Shown: positions 1 to 9,576, counted from the first letter of the stretch. The stretch is DNA of 64,000 nucleotides from Desulfocicer vacuolatum DSM 3385 (GCF_900176365.1 NZ_FWXY01000006.1:62001-126000); one strand, 5' to 3'. Program-made: numbers and translations. Notes: generated by a model from the sequence alone, not told the origin.

Positions 1-2
1 TT

Positions 3-284
3 GAGCCCATTGCCCAGTACCCGGTGGCCGGAAGAAGACTGGACATAGCATTGGTCCGAAATGGTGACAACCCATTAAAGCTGGACATAGAGGTGGACGG
101 TGACAGGTACCATAGGAATCCGGATGGTTCCCGGAAACAGGAAGATCTCTGGCGGGATTATCAGCTCAGAGGATTGGGTTGGGATATAAAACGTTTTTGG
201 GTGTACCAATTGAAGGAAAATCTGGACGGATGTGTGAATTCAATCCTCAAAATATGGAGAGGTTCTGATGACGGATTCAGATGA
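3..284 (+). CDS. C-terminal part of a protein ending in a Vsr/DUF559-like nuclease domain (cut by window edge)
   Basis: The reading frame is open from the window edge, so this is the tail of a larger protein; a GTG at 24 is an internal codon, not a convincing start. The tail has the strand-turn-strand pattern of a PD-(D/E)XK fold: LDIALV, then LDIEVDGDRYH (the D-x-E core, near nucleotides 81-113), then a charged helix with RKQEDLWRDY and a final GWDIKRFWVYQL strand. This is the layout of Vsr/DUF559/MTES_1575-type nuclease modules, which often sit at the C-terminus of superfamily 1 helicases. The helicase part is inferred, not seen. The gene overlaps the next by 17 bases, so it belongs to the same operon and probably supplies its nuclease. 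Confidence 0.6.
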   Translation, partial: EPIAQYPVAGRRLDIALVRNGDNPLKLDIEVDGDRYHRNPDGSRKQEDLWRDYQLRGLGWDIKRFWVYQLKENLDGCVNSILKIWRGSDDGFR

Positions 285-1911
285 TGTAAAAAAAAATCAA
301 CGTGTGGCGGAACAGGCGGATGGACGTGGGAAAGGGACTGGTAAGAAGGAGGGATGGTTTTTATCGCCTCCGGTGTGGGTAATGGTAGCTGGTCTTGTGC
401 TGATATTTGCCTTAAATTTTTTTTGCATCATCAAAGTCATGACGTTGGAAATTGAAAAAAATATATTGAAACAAAAAGAAACTGCCCTTCAGGCTGATAT
501 TGAAAGGCACACCGATATCCTTCAATCACTTCCCAGTCTGGAATCCCAGAGGGGTGAATTGAAAAAGCATATTGTCAATTTGCAGGGAAAATTAAGTGAC
601 CTCATACGCCGGGAAACGGAATTGATACAAAATATTGAAACCCGTAAAAAAGAACTTCATACAGCTGTTGCACAACGGTCACAGGCTGATGCCGCTGCAA
701 TGTCTGCACGGAAAGAGACAGGACGACTGCAGTCGGAAATATCTGCAAAGGAATCAAAAAAAGGCACGTTGGAAATAACTGTGGAAAAGCTTCGGCAGGA
801 CGAAGTTCGGCAAAAAGCCATTGCAGAAACATTAGCTTCCAAAGTGCAATCCTTGCAAACAGATATAGATATCTTGAACAGAACTAAAGAAAAAAACCTT
901 TTGGAACTGGAAGGTTTGACCCGTGACAACAAGCGGCTTGCAAAGGTTAATACCGATTTAGTGGAAATTGCAAAAGCCATGGATGAATCAAGAAAAATGG
1001 CTGATGCTGCAGTGAATGTTTTAAAGGAAACCACAGCAAAGGCAAAAAATGCTGTGGTGAGTCTGGAAACACATGCCCAAACCACAGAAAAAACTGTCCA
1101 GGGATTGACACGTGCTGATGCTGATTTGTCAGGGCTGATGGAAAGTATGGGCAATGAGAAAAATTTATTAAAAACAGCTATAACGGATTTAGGTGAAGCT
1201 GGAACAGAAGCCGGAAAGCAGGTAAAACGTTTATCCAGGCAGCTGAATGCTCCCATTGAAAATTTGAACAAAGATGTTGCAACACTGAGCATCCATACCG
1301 AGGCCGTTGGTGAATATGCTGACGTATTGGCAGTGATACAGGAAAAAATAACAAGCAGTGAAAAGGATTTCACATCGGTTACCCGTAAACTTGAATCATC
1401 TCAAATTTTCTTGGGTCAGGAAGTTAATTTGTTACAAAAAGAGAAAATACGTTTGGGAGGCAGCCTTTCCGAGTTTGAAATCAGTGTTCATGTTGCTGAA
1501 AATACAATGGCATTATTAAAGAAAACGGCTCTTGATCTGGGTGGGTTGGATTTTACAGAAAAGCGCTTGGCTATACAAAAAGTAGTTGATGAATTGAGTG
1601 TTTTGCAACAACAGATGGAGATAAAGCAGCAGGGTGTGGGGGAATTGATGGAAAAATTCAAGCAATCCGTGGATTCTGCCAATGTCGATGTAGGCGTTCT
1701 CCATGCCGGTGCCCTTAAAATTGAAAGCGGTGGTCAAAAATTAACGGATACGACCATGGCTTTGAATCATCAAGTTGAAGCCGTCAAAACAGCGGTGAAA
1801 AATTTAAATGAGCTTATGGAGCAAAACTCGCCCATGTACATATTCAGACCTGAAAATTCCATTGTAGATTCATATAGAGCAATCAATGAACACAAGGAGC
1901 AGTCAAAATGA
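268..1911 (+). CDS. Membrane-anchored coiled-coil protein of a defence-like operon
   Basis: A 547-residue protein with a short charged N-terminus, one transmembrane segment at about residues 31-53 (VWVMVAGLVLIFALNFF) and then almost continuous heptad-type coiled coil rich in K, E, Q, L and T to the C-terminus. No catalytic motif is visible. The ATG overlaps the stop of the upstream nuclease gene and the last bases overlap the next start, so translation is probably coupled. By layout it could be a membrane-bound scaffold or sensor working with the next protein, which has the same plan of N-terminal membrane helix plus long coiled coil. ZorA-like or MCP-like roles are possible, but no MotA-type helices are present. 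Function is inferred from context only. Confidence 0.75.
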   Translation: MTDSDDVKKNQRVAEQADGRGKGTGKKEGWFLSPPVWVMVAGLVLIFALNFFCIIKVMTLEIEKNILKQKETALQADIERHTDILQSLPSLESQRGELKKHIVNLQGKLSDLIRRETELIQNIETRKKELHTAVAQRSQADAAAMSARKETGRLQSEISAKESKKGTLEITVEKLRQDEVRQKAIAETLASKVQSLQTDIDILNRTKEKNLLELEGLTRDNKRLAKVNTDLVEIAKAMDESRKMADAAVNVLKETTAKAKNAVVSLETHAQTTEKTVQGLTRADADLSGLMESMGNEKNLLKTAITDLGEAGTEAGKQVKRLSRQLNAPIENLNKDVATLSIHTEAVGEYADVLAVIQEKITSSEKDFTSVTRKLESSQIFLGQEVNLLQKEKIRLGGSLSEFEISVHVAENTMALLKKTALDLGGLDFTEKRLAIQKVVDELSVLQQQMEIKQQGVGELMEKFKQSVDSANVDVGVLHAGALKIESGGQKLTDTTMALNHQVEAVKTAVKNLNELMEQNSPMYIFRPENSIVDSYRAINEHKEQSK

Positions 1912-4649
1912 ACGTCGCCATCCCACTTATTCCATCCTTTGCATGGCTTCTGGCAATCGCATTGTCCATGACCCTTTTGTTGATTATTTTTTTTCTGTAT
2001 TTGTTTCAGCGTCAAAGGACGGCCTTGATCACAGGACTTCAAGGTTCTGTTGCGTCTCTCAGTGTCAAGGAAGAACGTCTCATTGAAAACATTCGGCAGT
2101 TAAATGAGGATAAATCAAAAGTAGAGGATTACATTCAAAACCAAAAGCAGGATTTGCTTCGGTTGAATACAGAGCAAGCCAGGCATGCAAAGCTGCGGAC
2201 GGAGTTGGATGAGATGACCCGGCAATTATTGGATAATCGGGCTCAAAGTGACTCGCTCAGGGCTACAGTGGCAACGCTTGAAATCGAAAATCGTTTGTTA
2301 AATGATAACAAAAATGAAATCCAAAGTGAATTATCCTTGCTTGCATCCCGGCGTGATGAGCTGACTGAGAAAATAGAAGAATGCAACGCCGAGTTTCAGG
2401 ATCAGAAACAACAAAATAAAAATCAGTTAATAGAACTTCAGAGGGAGCATGAGAAATCGCTTGAGGAACAGCAGAATATAAATACTCGTTTGTTTACTGA
2501 AGCTGAGGAGGAGCATAAGAAAAGGGTTGAGCAACTTTTAGAGCAAATTAGAAAACCGATTCTGGAGAAAAAAGAAACCATAGCTGCCTTGGAAGTTAAT
2601 ATACAAGCATTAAATGATGAATTGGAGGCCTTAACCCAGCGCAGACAAGAGGCTTCTGAACACCTCCAAGGGCTTAACAGCAACATTGATAAAAAAGAAG
2701 TCCGCCTACAGAGCCTTGGGACTGAATGCGGCAATAAGGAAAGATGGATTTCGGATGCTCAAGATAAAATACAAGGCCTGCTTATGGAAATTAAAGAATT
2801 GGAAGAGGTCTATAACGAACTGCTTGGGGCCCAGAATGAACTGACAAATATAAAGCAGATTGTTGATGATTTGAAAAAAACCAAGCTTCAACTGGATACG
2901 GATTGTCAGAAAAAAGAGGCATTGTGCTCAAATATCGCTGATATGATTGAACAATTAGAAATGGACAAAAATGATGCAGTGGCTGAATTTAAAGGCCATA
3001 TAAATGGGCTGGAAGTAGAGAAAACAAAAAAGGAAAGCCAAATCGAATCCTTGAGAGAGGAGCTATTAAGACTTCAACAGGCTAAAAAAGATTTATTGGA
3101 AATTGAAAGCAGAATCGTTGATTTGACAGTTCGATTGCAATTGCTTGAATCGAACTGTTCTCAAAAACAGGGGAATTTGGAGACGCTTAAAGAGCTTGAA
3201 CAGCAGAAAAACGATTTGTTGGCAACCTTGAGCTCTAAAATAAACGATCATGAGGCGGCCATTGATGAAATGAACAATACAAGAAATAAGAGTCAGGCTG
3301 ATTTGGACAGCCTTATTTCAAAAATTGAGGATAGAAGAGAAGAGTTGGTCAAAATTGAAAAGGGGATCAATCGACTGGAAAATGAAAAAAATCGGCTGGA
3401 AGATGAATTAAAGAAAATGAAAAAAATGAAGCAGCCGGGGGATAATATCGATTCTATTGAAGATCTCCTTAAAAAGCCCGCTTGTTTCGATGCAACAATT
3501 TTTCCAGCTGAATCTTTGCACACCGATGAAGTTCAGATGCTCCAGAATTTTAAGCAATCCCTGAGAAACGATAAATTGTTTTTTCACGACCGCGTCATCA
3601 ATGCCTTTCATACCTCATTGAAATGTGTCGGAATTAATCCTTTGACCGTATTGGCAGGTATTTCCGGCACCGGAAAAACACTGCTTCCCATTAAATATGC
3701 CCAGTTTATGGGGATGCATCAGCTGATCCTGTCTGTGCAGCCCCGCTGGGATTCTCCCCAGGACATGTTTGGATTCTACAATTATCTGGAAAACCGATAC
3801 AAGGCCACTGACCTCTCCCGGGCTTTGGTGCGCATGGATGAATACAATTCTTTTGGAGATGTGGGAGGAACAAGTAAAGATCGCATGCTCATGGTTTTGA
3901 TGGATGAAATGAATCTGGCCCGGACGGAATATTATTTCAGCGAATTTTTATCAAAACTTGAATTGAGAAGGGAAATCAGGGATTTTTCTGATTTTTCAGA
4001 TCGTCAGAAAGGGGAAATTGTTCTTGATGTCGGCCCGGGACTCAAAGAGATGTCCAGATTATGGGTGGGGAGTAATGTGCTTTTTGTGGGTACTATGAAT
4101 GAAGATGAAAGTACATTGAGCCTTTCAGATAAGGTACTGGATCGTTCCAATGTACTGCGCTTTGGTAAGCCCGAGAAAGTGAACCCACAGGATTATTATT
4201 TTATTGATGTACCAGATGCTGGCGGTTTTCTGCCCCACGATCTGTGGCAAAACCATTGGATAAAAAAATATGATGCGATTTTCCCCTGGACCGATAAGGT
4301 TGGCGTCTGGACAGATGAAATTAACAAAGCCCTGCACAAAGTCAGCAGAGCATTTGGGTTCAGAACGGAGTCAGCCATCAAGGCCTATGTGGCAAATTAT
4401 CCCGAATCCGGGGAGATTGAAGGTGTATATAAACAAGCCTTTGCAGATCAGGTTGAACAAAAAATTTTACCGAGGGTCAGGGGCCTTGAACTTATGGATC
4501 AGCACTCACAGGAATGTCTGATGAAGATACAGGACGTCGTCAATTCTCTTGAAGATAAGGAACTTGCCAACGCTTTTAAAAATGCAATGGAAAACAACCA
4601 TTTAGGCTTGTTTCAATGGAATGGTGTACCCCGTAGCTTAGAGGTCTGA
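1908..4649 (+). CDS. Membrane-anchored coiled-coil protein with C-terminal McrB/MoxR-like AAA+ motor
   Basis: A 913-residue protein in three parts. Residues 8-33 form one transmembrane helix. Residues 35-505 are an unbroken coiled coil. The C-terminal 370 residues are an AAA+ domain with Walker A GISGTGKT (about 583-590), Walker B LMVLMDEMNLA (about 656-666), and the segment GTMNEDESTLSLSDKVLDRS (about 725-744), which combines a sensor-like MN with a downstream arginine-finger-like DRS. This is closest to the McrB/MoxR branch of AAA+ motors. Fusion of a McrB-like motor to very long coiled coils is the hallmark described for CoCoNuT type IV restriction systems. Nucleotide preference (GTP or ATP) cannot be told by eye. 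The start overlaps the previous gene by four bases (ATGA). Confidence 0.85.
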   Translation: MNVAIPLIPSFAWLLAIALSMTLLLIIFFLYLFQRQRTALITGLQGSVASLSVKEERLIENIRQLNEDKSKVEDYIQNQKQDLLRLNTEQARHAKLRTELDEMTRQLLDNRAQSDSLRATVATLEIENRLLNDNKNEIQSELSLLASRRDELTEKIEECNAEFQDQKQQNKNQLIELQREHEKSLEEQQNINTRLFTEAEEEHKKRVEQLLEQIRKPILEKKETIAALEVNIQALNDELEALTQRRQEASEHLQGLNSNIDKKEVRLQSLGTECGNKERWISDAQDKIQGLLMEIKELEEVYNELLGAQNELTNIKQIVDDLKKTKLQLDTDCQKKEALCSNIADMIEQLEMDKNDAVAEFKGHINGLEVEKTKKESQIESLREELLRLQQAKKDLLEIESRIVDLTVRLQLLESNCSQKQGNLETLKELEQQKNDLLATLSSKINDHEAAIDEMNNTRNKSQADLDSLISKIEDRREELVKIEKGINRLENEKNRLEDELKKMKKMKQPGDNIDSIEDLLKKPACFDATIFPAESLHTDEVQMLQNFKQSLRNDKLFFHDRVINAFHTSLKCVGINPLTVLAGISGTGKTLLPIKYAQFMGMHQLILSVQPRWDSPQDMFGFYNYLENRYKATDLSRALVRMDEYNSFGDVGGTSKDRMLMVLMDEMNLARTEYYFSEFLSKLELRREIRDFSDFSDRQKGEIVLDVGPGLKEMSRLWVGSNVLFVGTMNEDESTLSLSDKVLDRSNVLRFGKPEKVNPQDYYFIDVPDAGGFLPHDLWQNHWIKKYDAIFPWTDKVGVWTDEINKALHKVSRAFGFRTESAIKAYVANYPESGEIEGVYKQAFADQVEQKILPRVRGLELMDQHSQECLMKIQDVVNSLEDKELANAFKNAMENNHLGLFQWNGVPRSLEV

Positions 4650-4651
4650 TA

Positions 4652-6373
4652 ATGATTCCTGCTATTTGTCGCTGGCCATGGTCAGTGGGTATTGAAGATG
4701 AATCCTATCCTCTGGATGAAGACGGGGTTGAATTTCATTTCCTGGGGTCTCCAGTTCTTATCCTGCCACATGAAGCAAAAATTCTGCTTCCCGAACGATA
4801 TGAAAGGTTTTTTCCCCTTGGCCCCTGTTGTACAAATGGTAACAGGGTATACGAAGCCCCCCATGGTGTACTGTCCCATGGTAGGCAGGCAAGTAATCAG
4901 GTAATGATTTTTTCTAATGGCAGACGGAAATTATTTCCCATCAATGCCATTGGTGCCCGTCCCCGCACGAGGGAAGATGGAAAAAAAGAGACATATCTGG
5001 CAAGAATCGTTTTGGGTTGGTCTCAGATTTTTGACAATATGATGGAGATAAAAGCAAAGACAAAGGACTGTGAGCCGGAAACAGGAGGACAACGGGAGAA
5101 AATCCCCTGGAAACAGGTGCTGGCCCTTATCAAAGAGCAGAAGGAAGAACGTGGTGCTCCCCGACGTTCACTGATTGTAAGCATTGCAGAATCCCAAAGG
5201 AAAAACCTTGCTGAAACCGTTTTACGTATGCGTCGTATTCTTTTAAGGGCTCGTGACATGCAGCGGGTTAATAGAATCAAAGAAATGGACCTTGGGTGCC
5301 TGCAGTGGTTTGTGAGACAACCGGGCGCATCCCATGCGGAAAAGGCCGGCAGTCGCCAGGAGCTTTTGGCTGTTGTCCGCAGGGAGTCCTTTGATGTACT
5401 TGAAAATCGGGTGCTAAAAGATTTTTTGCGTCGTTGTGCTTTGGAATCAATGCGTTACATCATAAATGAGGTGGATATTAATCCTAATTTCAAGGGTGCA
5501 CCAAAGGCATTAAGGGTGTTTGAATTCCGGAGATTATGCATGAACTTGTTGGATCATCCGGGATTGCAAACCGTGCCGTTGCCGGGTTCCGGTGTCAGGC
5601 CCAATTATGTACTCCAGAATGATGCCAGATATCGCCAGATTTGGGCCTGGTATTCCAAATTGTTGAGACGGGAAGACGATGAAGATCGCCTGTGGGACTG
5701 GCAGGCCCGGACATGGGCGGATATTGTACGCATGTTTGTCAATCTTGCCATAGATATGCTGCATAAGGAAGATGGTATGGGGAAGATGGTTCAAAATGGT
5801 TTCGGCATTGAAGAGATTTTTGGCTCATCCCTCCATGTCATTCGAGAGCAGATTCTTGGATGTCGCACCGCCAGTGGATCTGAACCTGGCCCATATGTTG
5901 TCAAACGAATTTCCCATGGCCGGGCGGTACCGGTTGCCATTCTGGAAGTGGTGCATCCTGATCAAGGGCATATGCATGATATTGTGAAACACTTTGGTCG
6001 CACCGGAGGACATCTTTACCTTGTGGTCCGGCCTTTGGAAAATGCGTTGGGTACAACCTATGTGATTATTGTGTGGGCAGTGAATACAGCAGGGTCTGAT
6101 CAAGAAAAAAATTGGACGGACATCTCCATGTCTGCATCAGCTGCCTTGAAAAAACATGGTGAGGCAATACGTGACCGTGGGTTGTGCAATGAACTTGTCT
6201 TGGATGGTCTTGTTATCGCCAATTCCCTTTCCATGATACAGGAGGCGGATGTGAAAGGTTTGTCTACTTCTGCACCTGTTTTTATTATTCCATCGGATGT
6301 TCTCCAGTGGCGACACCACGCCATTGAGTTTATTGCCACGCGTTTACTTGAAAGACTGAATGGATTGCGATGA
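4652..6373 (+). CDS. DUF2357-like (McrC-like) partner of the AAA+ motor
   Basis: A 573-residue soluble protein starting two bases after the AAA+ gene stops. The middle carries ESFDVLENRVLKDFLRR (about residues 245-261), which matches the ENxxLK signature of DUF2357 proteins, a family that pairs with McrB-like ATPases in the way McrC pairs with McrB. The N-terminal 150 residues are beta-rich, as in McrC-type adaptor domains. A PD-(D/E)XK catalytic triad is not obvious in the C-terminal 150 residues (VAILEVVHP and YVIIVWAV are strand candidates), so the nuclease may be degenerate or supplied by the first gene. Its likely job is to couple the AAA+ motor to target recognition or cleavage; this is inference from family and position. 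Confidence 0.65.
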   Translation: MIPAICRWPWSVGIEDESYPLDEDGVEFHFLGSPVLILPHEAKILLPERYERFFPLGPCCTNGNRVYEAPHGVLSHGRQASNQVMIFSNGRRKLFPINAIGARPRTREDGKKETYLARIVLGWSQIFDNMMEIKAKTKDCEPETGGQREKIPWKQVLALIKEQKEERGAPRRSLIVSIAESQRKNLAETVLRMRRILLRARDMQRVNRIKEMDLGCLQWFVRQPGASHAEKAGSRQELLAVVRRESFDVLENRVLKDFLRRCALESMRYIINEVDINPNFKGAPKALRVFEFRRLCMNLLDHPGLQTVPLPGSGVRPNYVLQNDARYRQIWAWYSKLLRREDDEDRLWDWQARTWADIVRMFVNLAIDMLHKEDGMGKMVQNGFGIEEIFGSSLHVIREQILGCRTASGSEPGPYVVKRISHGRAVPVAILEVVHPDQGHMHDIVKHFGRTGGHLYLVVRPLENALGTTYVIIVWAVNTAGSDQEKNWTDISMSASAALKKHGEAIRDRGLCNELVLDGLVIANSLSMIQEADVKGLSTSAPVFIIPSDVLQWRHHAIEFIATRLLERLNGLR

Positions 6374-9261
6374 ATAATAAAACTATAGTGGGCTGTTCTG
6401 CCTTTGGGTTACAGGATCATGTTTTGAAGATAGATCAAGAAACGTTGCCGCTTGTTTTGCGCAACGTTATTCAGGAACCCCTTATCCTTGCTGACGTAGT
6501 TTTGCCGGATAATTCCTTTGGGGAGATTCAAGCTGGAAAAAAGGCAAAGGACAAACGGGTACATTCCGGATTGCATTGGCCCGTTCAAGCTCGCATAAAG
6601 GAGGATGAACGGATGTCCCGTGTTCCAGTTTCCTGCGCCTGGAGGGGGTTGGTCGCCGCGGGGGATCGTCCCGTCCGATGGGATTCGGGAAAAGGCTCAA
6701 GTTCTTTTTTGAGTGCCATTCTTGCGGCACATGTAACTGAACTTTTAACACAATCCCATTGCAGACCCCGGGATACCGTGGTGCTTGCCATCCCCGATGC
6801 GCTGGATGAATTTGGACAGGATGCGTTACTCCGGGATCTGCGTAAAGCCGGTTTTGGGAATATTCAATTATTGTGGCGACCTGTGGCTGCAGCTCTTTCA
6901 TGGTTGTCAGCAGTGGATCAAAATAATGCATTTGCACCGGATATGGATGTTAAAGAGCACATTCTTGTGGTTTGCCTGGGTCCGGATGGTGTGGAAATGA
7001 CCCCGTTCCGATTACACCGGGAGCAATGTGAAAATGGTCTTTTTGTGATTCCGGTGCGTGATCGCCCACGTGAGATAATTCCCCTGACTGGTTTTGACTG
7101 GGCTGCCAATATTTTTCAATCGGCCATGCCTGGTCTGGAGATAGGGGCTTTCTGGCAGGTTTTTATGAATTTTCCGCATATATGGGAATCCATGGCTCAA
7201 CGTCCCCTTTCCGAAAAAAAAATTTGGTCCAGGCAAGATCAGTGGCGTTTTTGGCATCCCGGCGAAATGATGGGATATCATGTGCCAACGACTTCGGCTC
7301 GCCCCAATCATCGTTTGCGTAAGCTCCTGGGAAAATCCTGTCATATTCTCAATGCCAAATCAATTGGGCCTGCCGTATCCAGTCAGGATGATCTGAGCAA
7401 TCTTTTTAAGGATAGGTTGCAGGCAATACCTGGAAGTCGCTTGCGTGGTGTTATTATTTCCGGCCCACTTTGTCCTCAGAAGTTGCCTGGGTGGATATTT
7501 TCCGCAGATCAGGAACTCCGTGAGGCAGGTATTAAGAAGCCGTCGCAAGCATCACCACAAATTGACAGTGTTTGGTTGGCACATGATCAGAATATATGGG
7601 GGCATGGGTGTGCAGAGTATGCCCTTCGCCTTGACCGGGGAGAGCCAACTTATGTTGATACGCTGCCTAACCTTTCCATGCTGGTGGAAAGGCGGGGAGA
7701 ACATTTCTGGCTGGATCTCGTCAAGGCAGCCACATGTAAGGGAGGCGTCCCTTACAAACCGGAATCCATTTGTGGAAAATTCGCCATAAAGGCAGGCGGA
7801 AAAAGGCTTCAGGTGTATCTTAGAAAAGATCAACTGGATGGTGGCAGGGAACTGGAGTGGGAGAATGGTGGAGAGCAGGAACCATTCCCTGGCATTGATC
7901 AAAAAATAACTTTATCCGGGTCATATGACTCTGCCATCACTCTTTATCGGGAAAAATACAAAGAAGAAGATCACGACGGAGAAGTATTAAATTATATCCG
8001 AAAATTATCTGATCATTTGTTCGGAAATCCTTTTCGCAGGGTGGAATTTTCATTCCCATCGGTGGCACACAAAGATATTTCCCTGGATCTTAACCTGGAA
8101 ATTCGTCCTGCCAGTGGACTTGCACGGATTGAACTGTATCCAAGCAATGTTGGGGACAGGAATTTTTTGAGGGGAGGCCGAATTTTGATGGATTATGCCA
8201 CGATGCGGATAACTGACCCGCCCCCTTCTCCCAAATTGGGTTGGCCTCCGTTAAAGCTAATTAAAGTCGACCCCGATGCTTCTTTTTTAAATTATGGAAA
8301 GATTCAGATTCAACAGTATTTAAACACACCTGTTTGCAGGGAAGATCTTTTTGGAGATAGAATTTTTTCTGTTGAATTTGAAGGGGCTGTGGATGAGGTT
8401 AAAAAGATCTTAACAGAACAAAGAATCATTTTTGTCAATGGGGAACGGATAATTTTGTCCCCACCCATTGATCAGGACGGTTGTGCAGGAAATGCAATCG
8501 GGTCTGTAACCATAGATCGTGTGGCCACCAAAGTTGAGAATGATTATCATAACATCCCGATACATTATGAAAGAAAATTTCTGAGTAGAATGAGCTGGCT
8601 TTTTGCCAAAACACCGGACAATCTTAAACGGGGGATTCGACAATATTTAAGCAGTGAACGGGGTGATGGCAGAGACTGGCTTTATATGGTGGACGCTGCT
8701 GCTCGATCATTTACATCAACCGAGGAGTTTGAGTTTTTATACGCAGCCATTTTAAAAAAGATTAATACCAACCATGGAACCCCTTTTCCCATAAACTCTT
8801 CAAGGGCTCTCTTACGTTTGTTGACTTTGAGAAAGAATAGCCCACTGGCCATGAAACGAAAGGAAGCAAAAGTATTTACAGAAAAAACGGTTGAGATAAT
8901 GGAACAGGAATCAAAAAAGTTTTCCAATAATCAAAAAAAATATCCAAAATTTTTTCAGGCTGCGTTGCTTTTTCTTTATTTGTTGCGATTTCGAATGGTG
9001 GATCAAAGTTTTCTGGATGGAGACAATCCAGAGGACAGAAATTTGTTCAATCGCGCAATCAAATGTTTAAGAACTGGGCAGTGCTTCTTTTCTCAACAGA
9101 ATATAGCAGGTGATACTGCAGAAAAAATTGTGACGGCTATTGAACTGTTTATCTATTATGAAGGTTCTGATCTGCCAGCAGATTTTTATGAGCTTACCAG
9201 TGACGAAGAGGAAGAAGAAGAAGAAGAAGAAGATGATGATGATGATGATAAAGGAGATTAA
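6370..9261 (+). CDS. Divergent HSP70/actin-fold ATPase with acidic C-terminal tail
   Basis: A 963-residue protein overlapping the previous gene by ATGA. The N-terminal 380 residues follow HSP70 order with degraded motifs: a weak phosphate-1 strand (TIVGCSAFG, 5-13), a connect-like stretch VVLAIPDALDEFG (about 137-149) followed by LLWRPVAAAL (about 166-175, compare the usual EPTAAAL), a GFDWAA element near 243 and an adenosine-like strand GVIISGPLC (about 360-368). The C-terminal 550 residues are unlike canonical DnaK substrate-binding domains. It ends in a run of nine glutamates and six aspartates encoded by GAA/GAG and GAT triplets. It is too long and too divergent for DnaK. The likely role is an operon-specific chaperone or filament-forming ATPase; ATP hydrolysis is not assured. 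Confidence 0.65.
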   Translation: MNNKTIVGCSAFGLQDHVLKIDQETLPLVLRNVIQEPLILADVVLPDNSFGEIQAGKKAKDKRVHSGLHWPVQARIKEDERMSRVPVSCAWRGLVAAGDRPVRWDSGKGSSSFLSAILAAHVTELLTQSHCRPRDTVVLAIPDALDEFGQDALLRDLRKAGFGNIQLLWRPVAAALSWLSAVDQNNAFAPDMDVKEHILVVCLGPDGVEMTPFRLHREQCENGLFVIPVRDRPREIIPLTGFDWAANIFQSAMPGLEIGAFWQVFMNFPHIWESMAQRPLSEKKIWSRQDQWRFWHPGEMMGYHVPTTSARPNHRLRKLLGKSCHILNAKSIGPAVSSQDDLSNLFKDRLQAIPGSRLRGVIISGPLCPQKLPGWIFSADQELREAGIKKPSQASPQIDSVWLAHDQNIWGHGCAEYALRLDRGEPTYVDTLPNLSMLVERRGEHFWLDLVKAATCKGGVPYKPESICGKFAIKAGGKRLQVYLRKDQLDGGRELEWENGGEQEPFPGIDQKITLSGSYDSAITLYREKYKEEDHDGEVLNYIRKLSDHLFGNPFRRVEFSFPSVAHKDISLDLNLEIRPASGLARIELYPSNVGDRNFLRGGRILMDYATMRITDPPPSPKLGWPPLKLIKVDPDASFLNYGKIQIQQYLNTPVCREDLFGDRIFSVEFEGAVDEVKKILTEQRIIFVNGERIILSPPIDQDGCAGNAIGSVTIDRVATKVENDYHNIPIHYERKFLSRMSWLFAKTPDNLKRGIRQYLSSERGDGRDWLYMVDAAARSFTSTEEFEFLYAAILKKINTNHGTPFPINSSRALLRLLTLRKNSPLAMKRKEAKVFTEKTVEIMEQESKKFSNNQKKYPKFFQAALLFLYLLRFRMVDQSFLDGDNPEDRNLFNRAIKCLRTGQCFFSQQNIAGDTAEKIVTAIELFIYYEGSDLPADFYELTSDEEEEEEEEEDDDDDDKGD

Positions 9262-9441
9262 AGGGGCAAACAATTGGAATGACTATATATTTTGAATATA
9301 ATGTCAGCCATCACCATTGATCATGGATCGCCATGGCAGAGCTTTTATAACGTTAACGATTACTTGGCAATTTATGGTGGCGGCAAAGATGTTCAACACG
9401 ACAGATAGAGATAAATTTATGTTAAAGAAAAAGAAAACGGG

Positions 9442-9576
9442 GGGCTTGGTTCTAACGTCGCCCAGTGGATATACTCCAAACACTCAATGATGAAAAAATT
9501 ATGATAAATTCAAATGAGTTAATAATTATTACCTGATGCGTGTTACTCAAAGTGGGCGAAGTTAGAACTAAGCCCA
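9442..9576. repeat. MITE family A, copy 1 (IS-derived terminal inverted repeats)
   Basis: A 135-bp element bounded by the inverted ends GGGCTTGGTTCTAACGTCGC (left) and the reverse complement of GGGCGAAGTTAGAACTAAGC (right), with an AT-rich centre and no gene. The same ends occur at 47.80, 60.24 and 61.45 kb; the last belongs to an IS with transposase remnants, which is probably the source of the ends. Confidence 0.75.

Noticed and set aside
657-1373. A 238-codon minus-strand frame opposite the first coiled-coil gene
   Set aside because: Ser/Phe/Ala-rich product typical of the complement of coiled-coil coding sequence.
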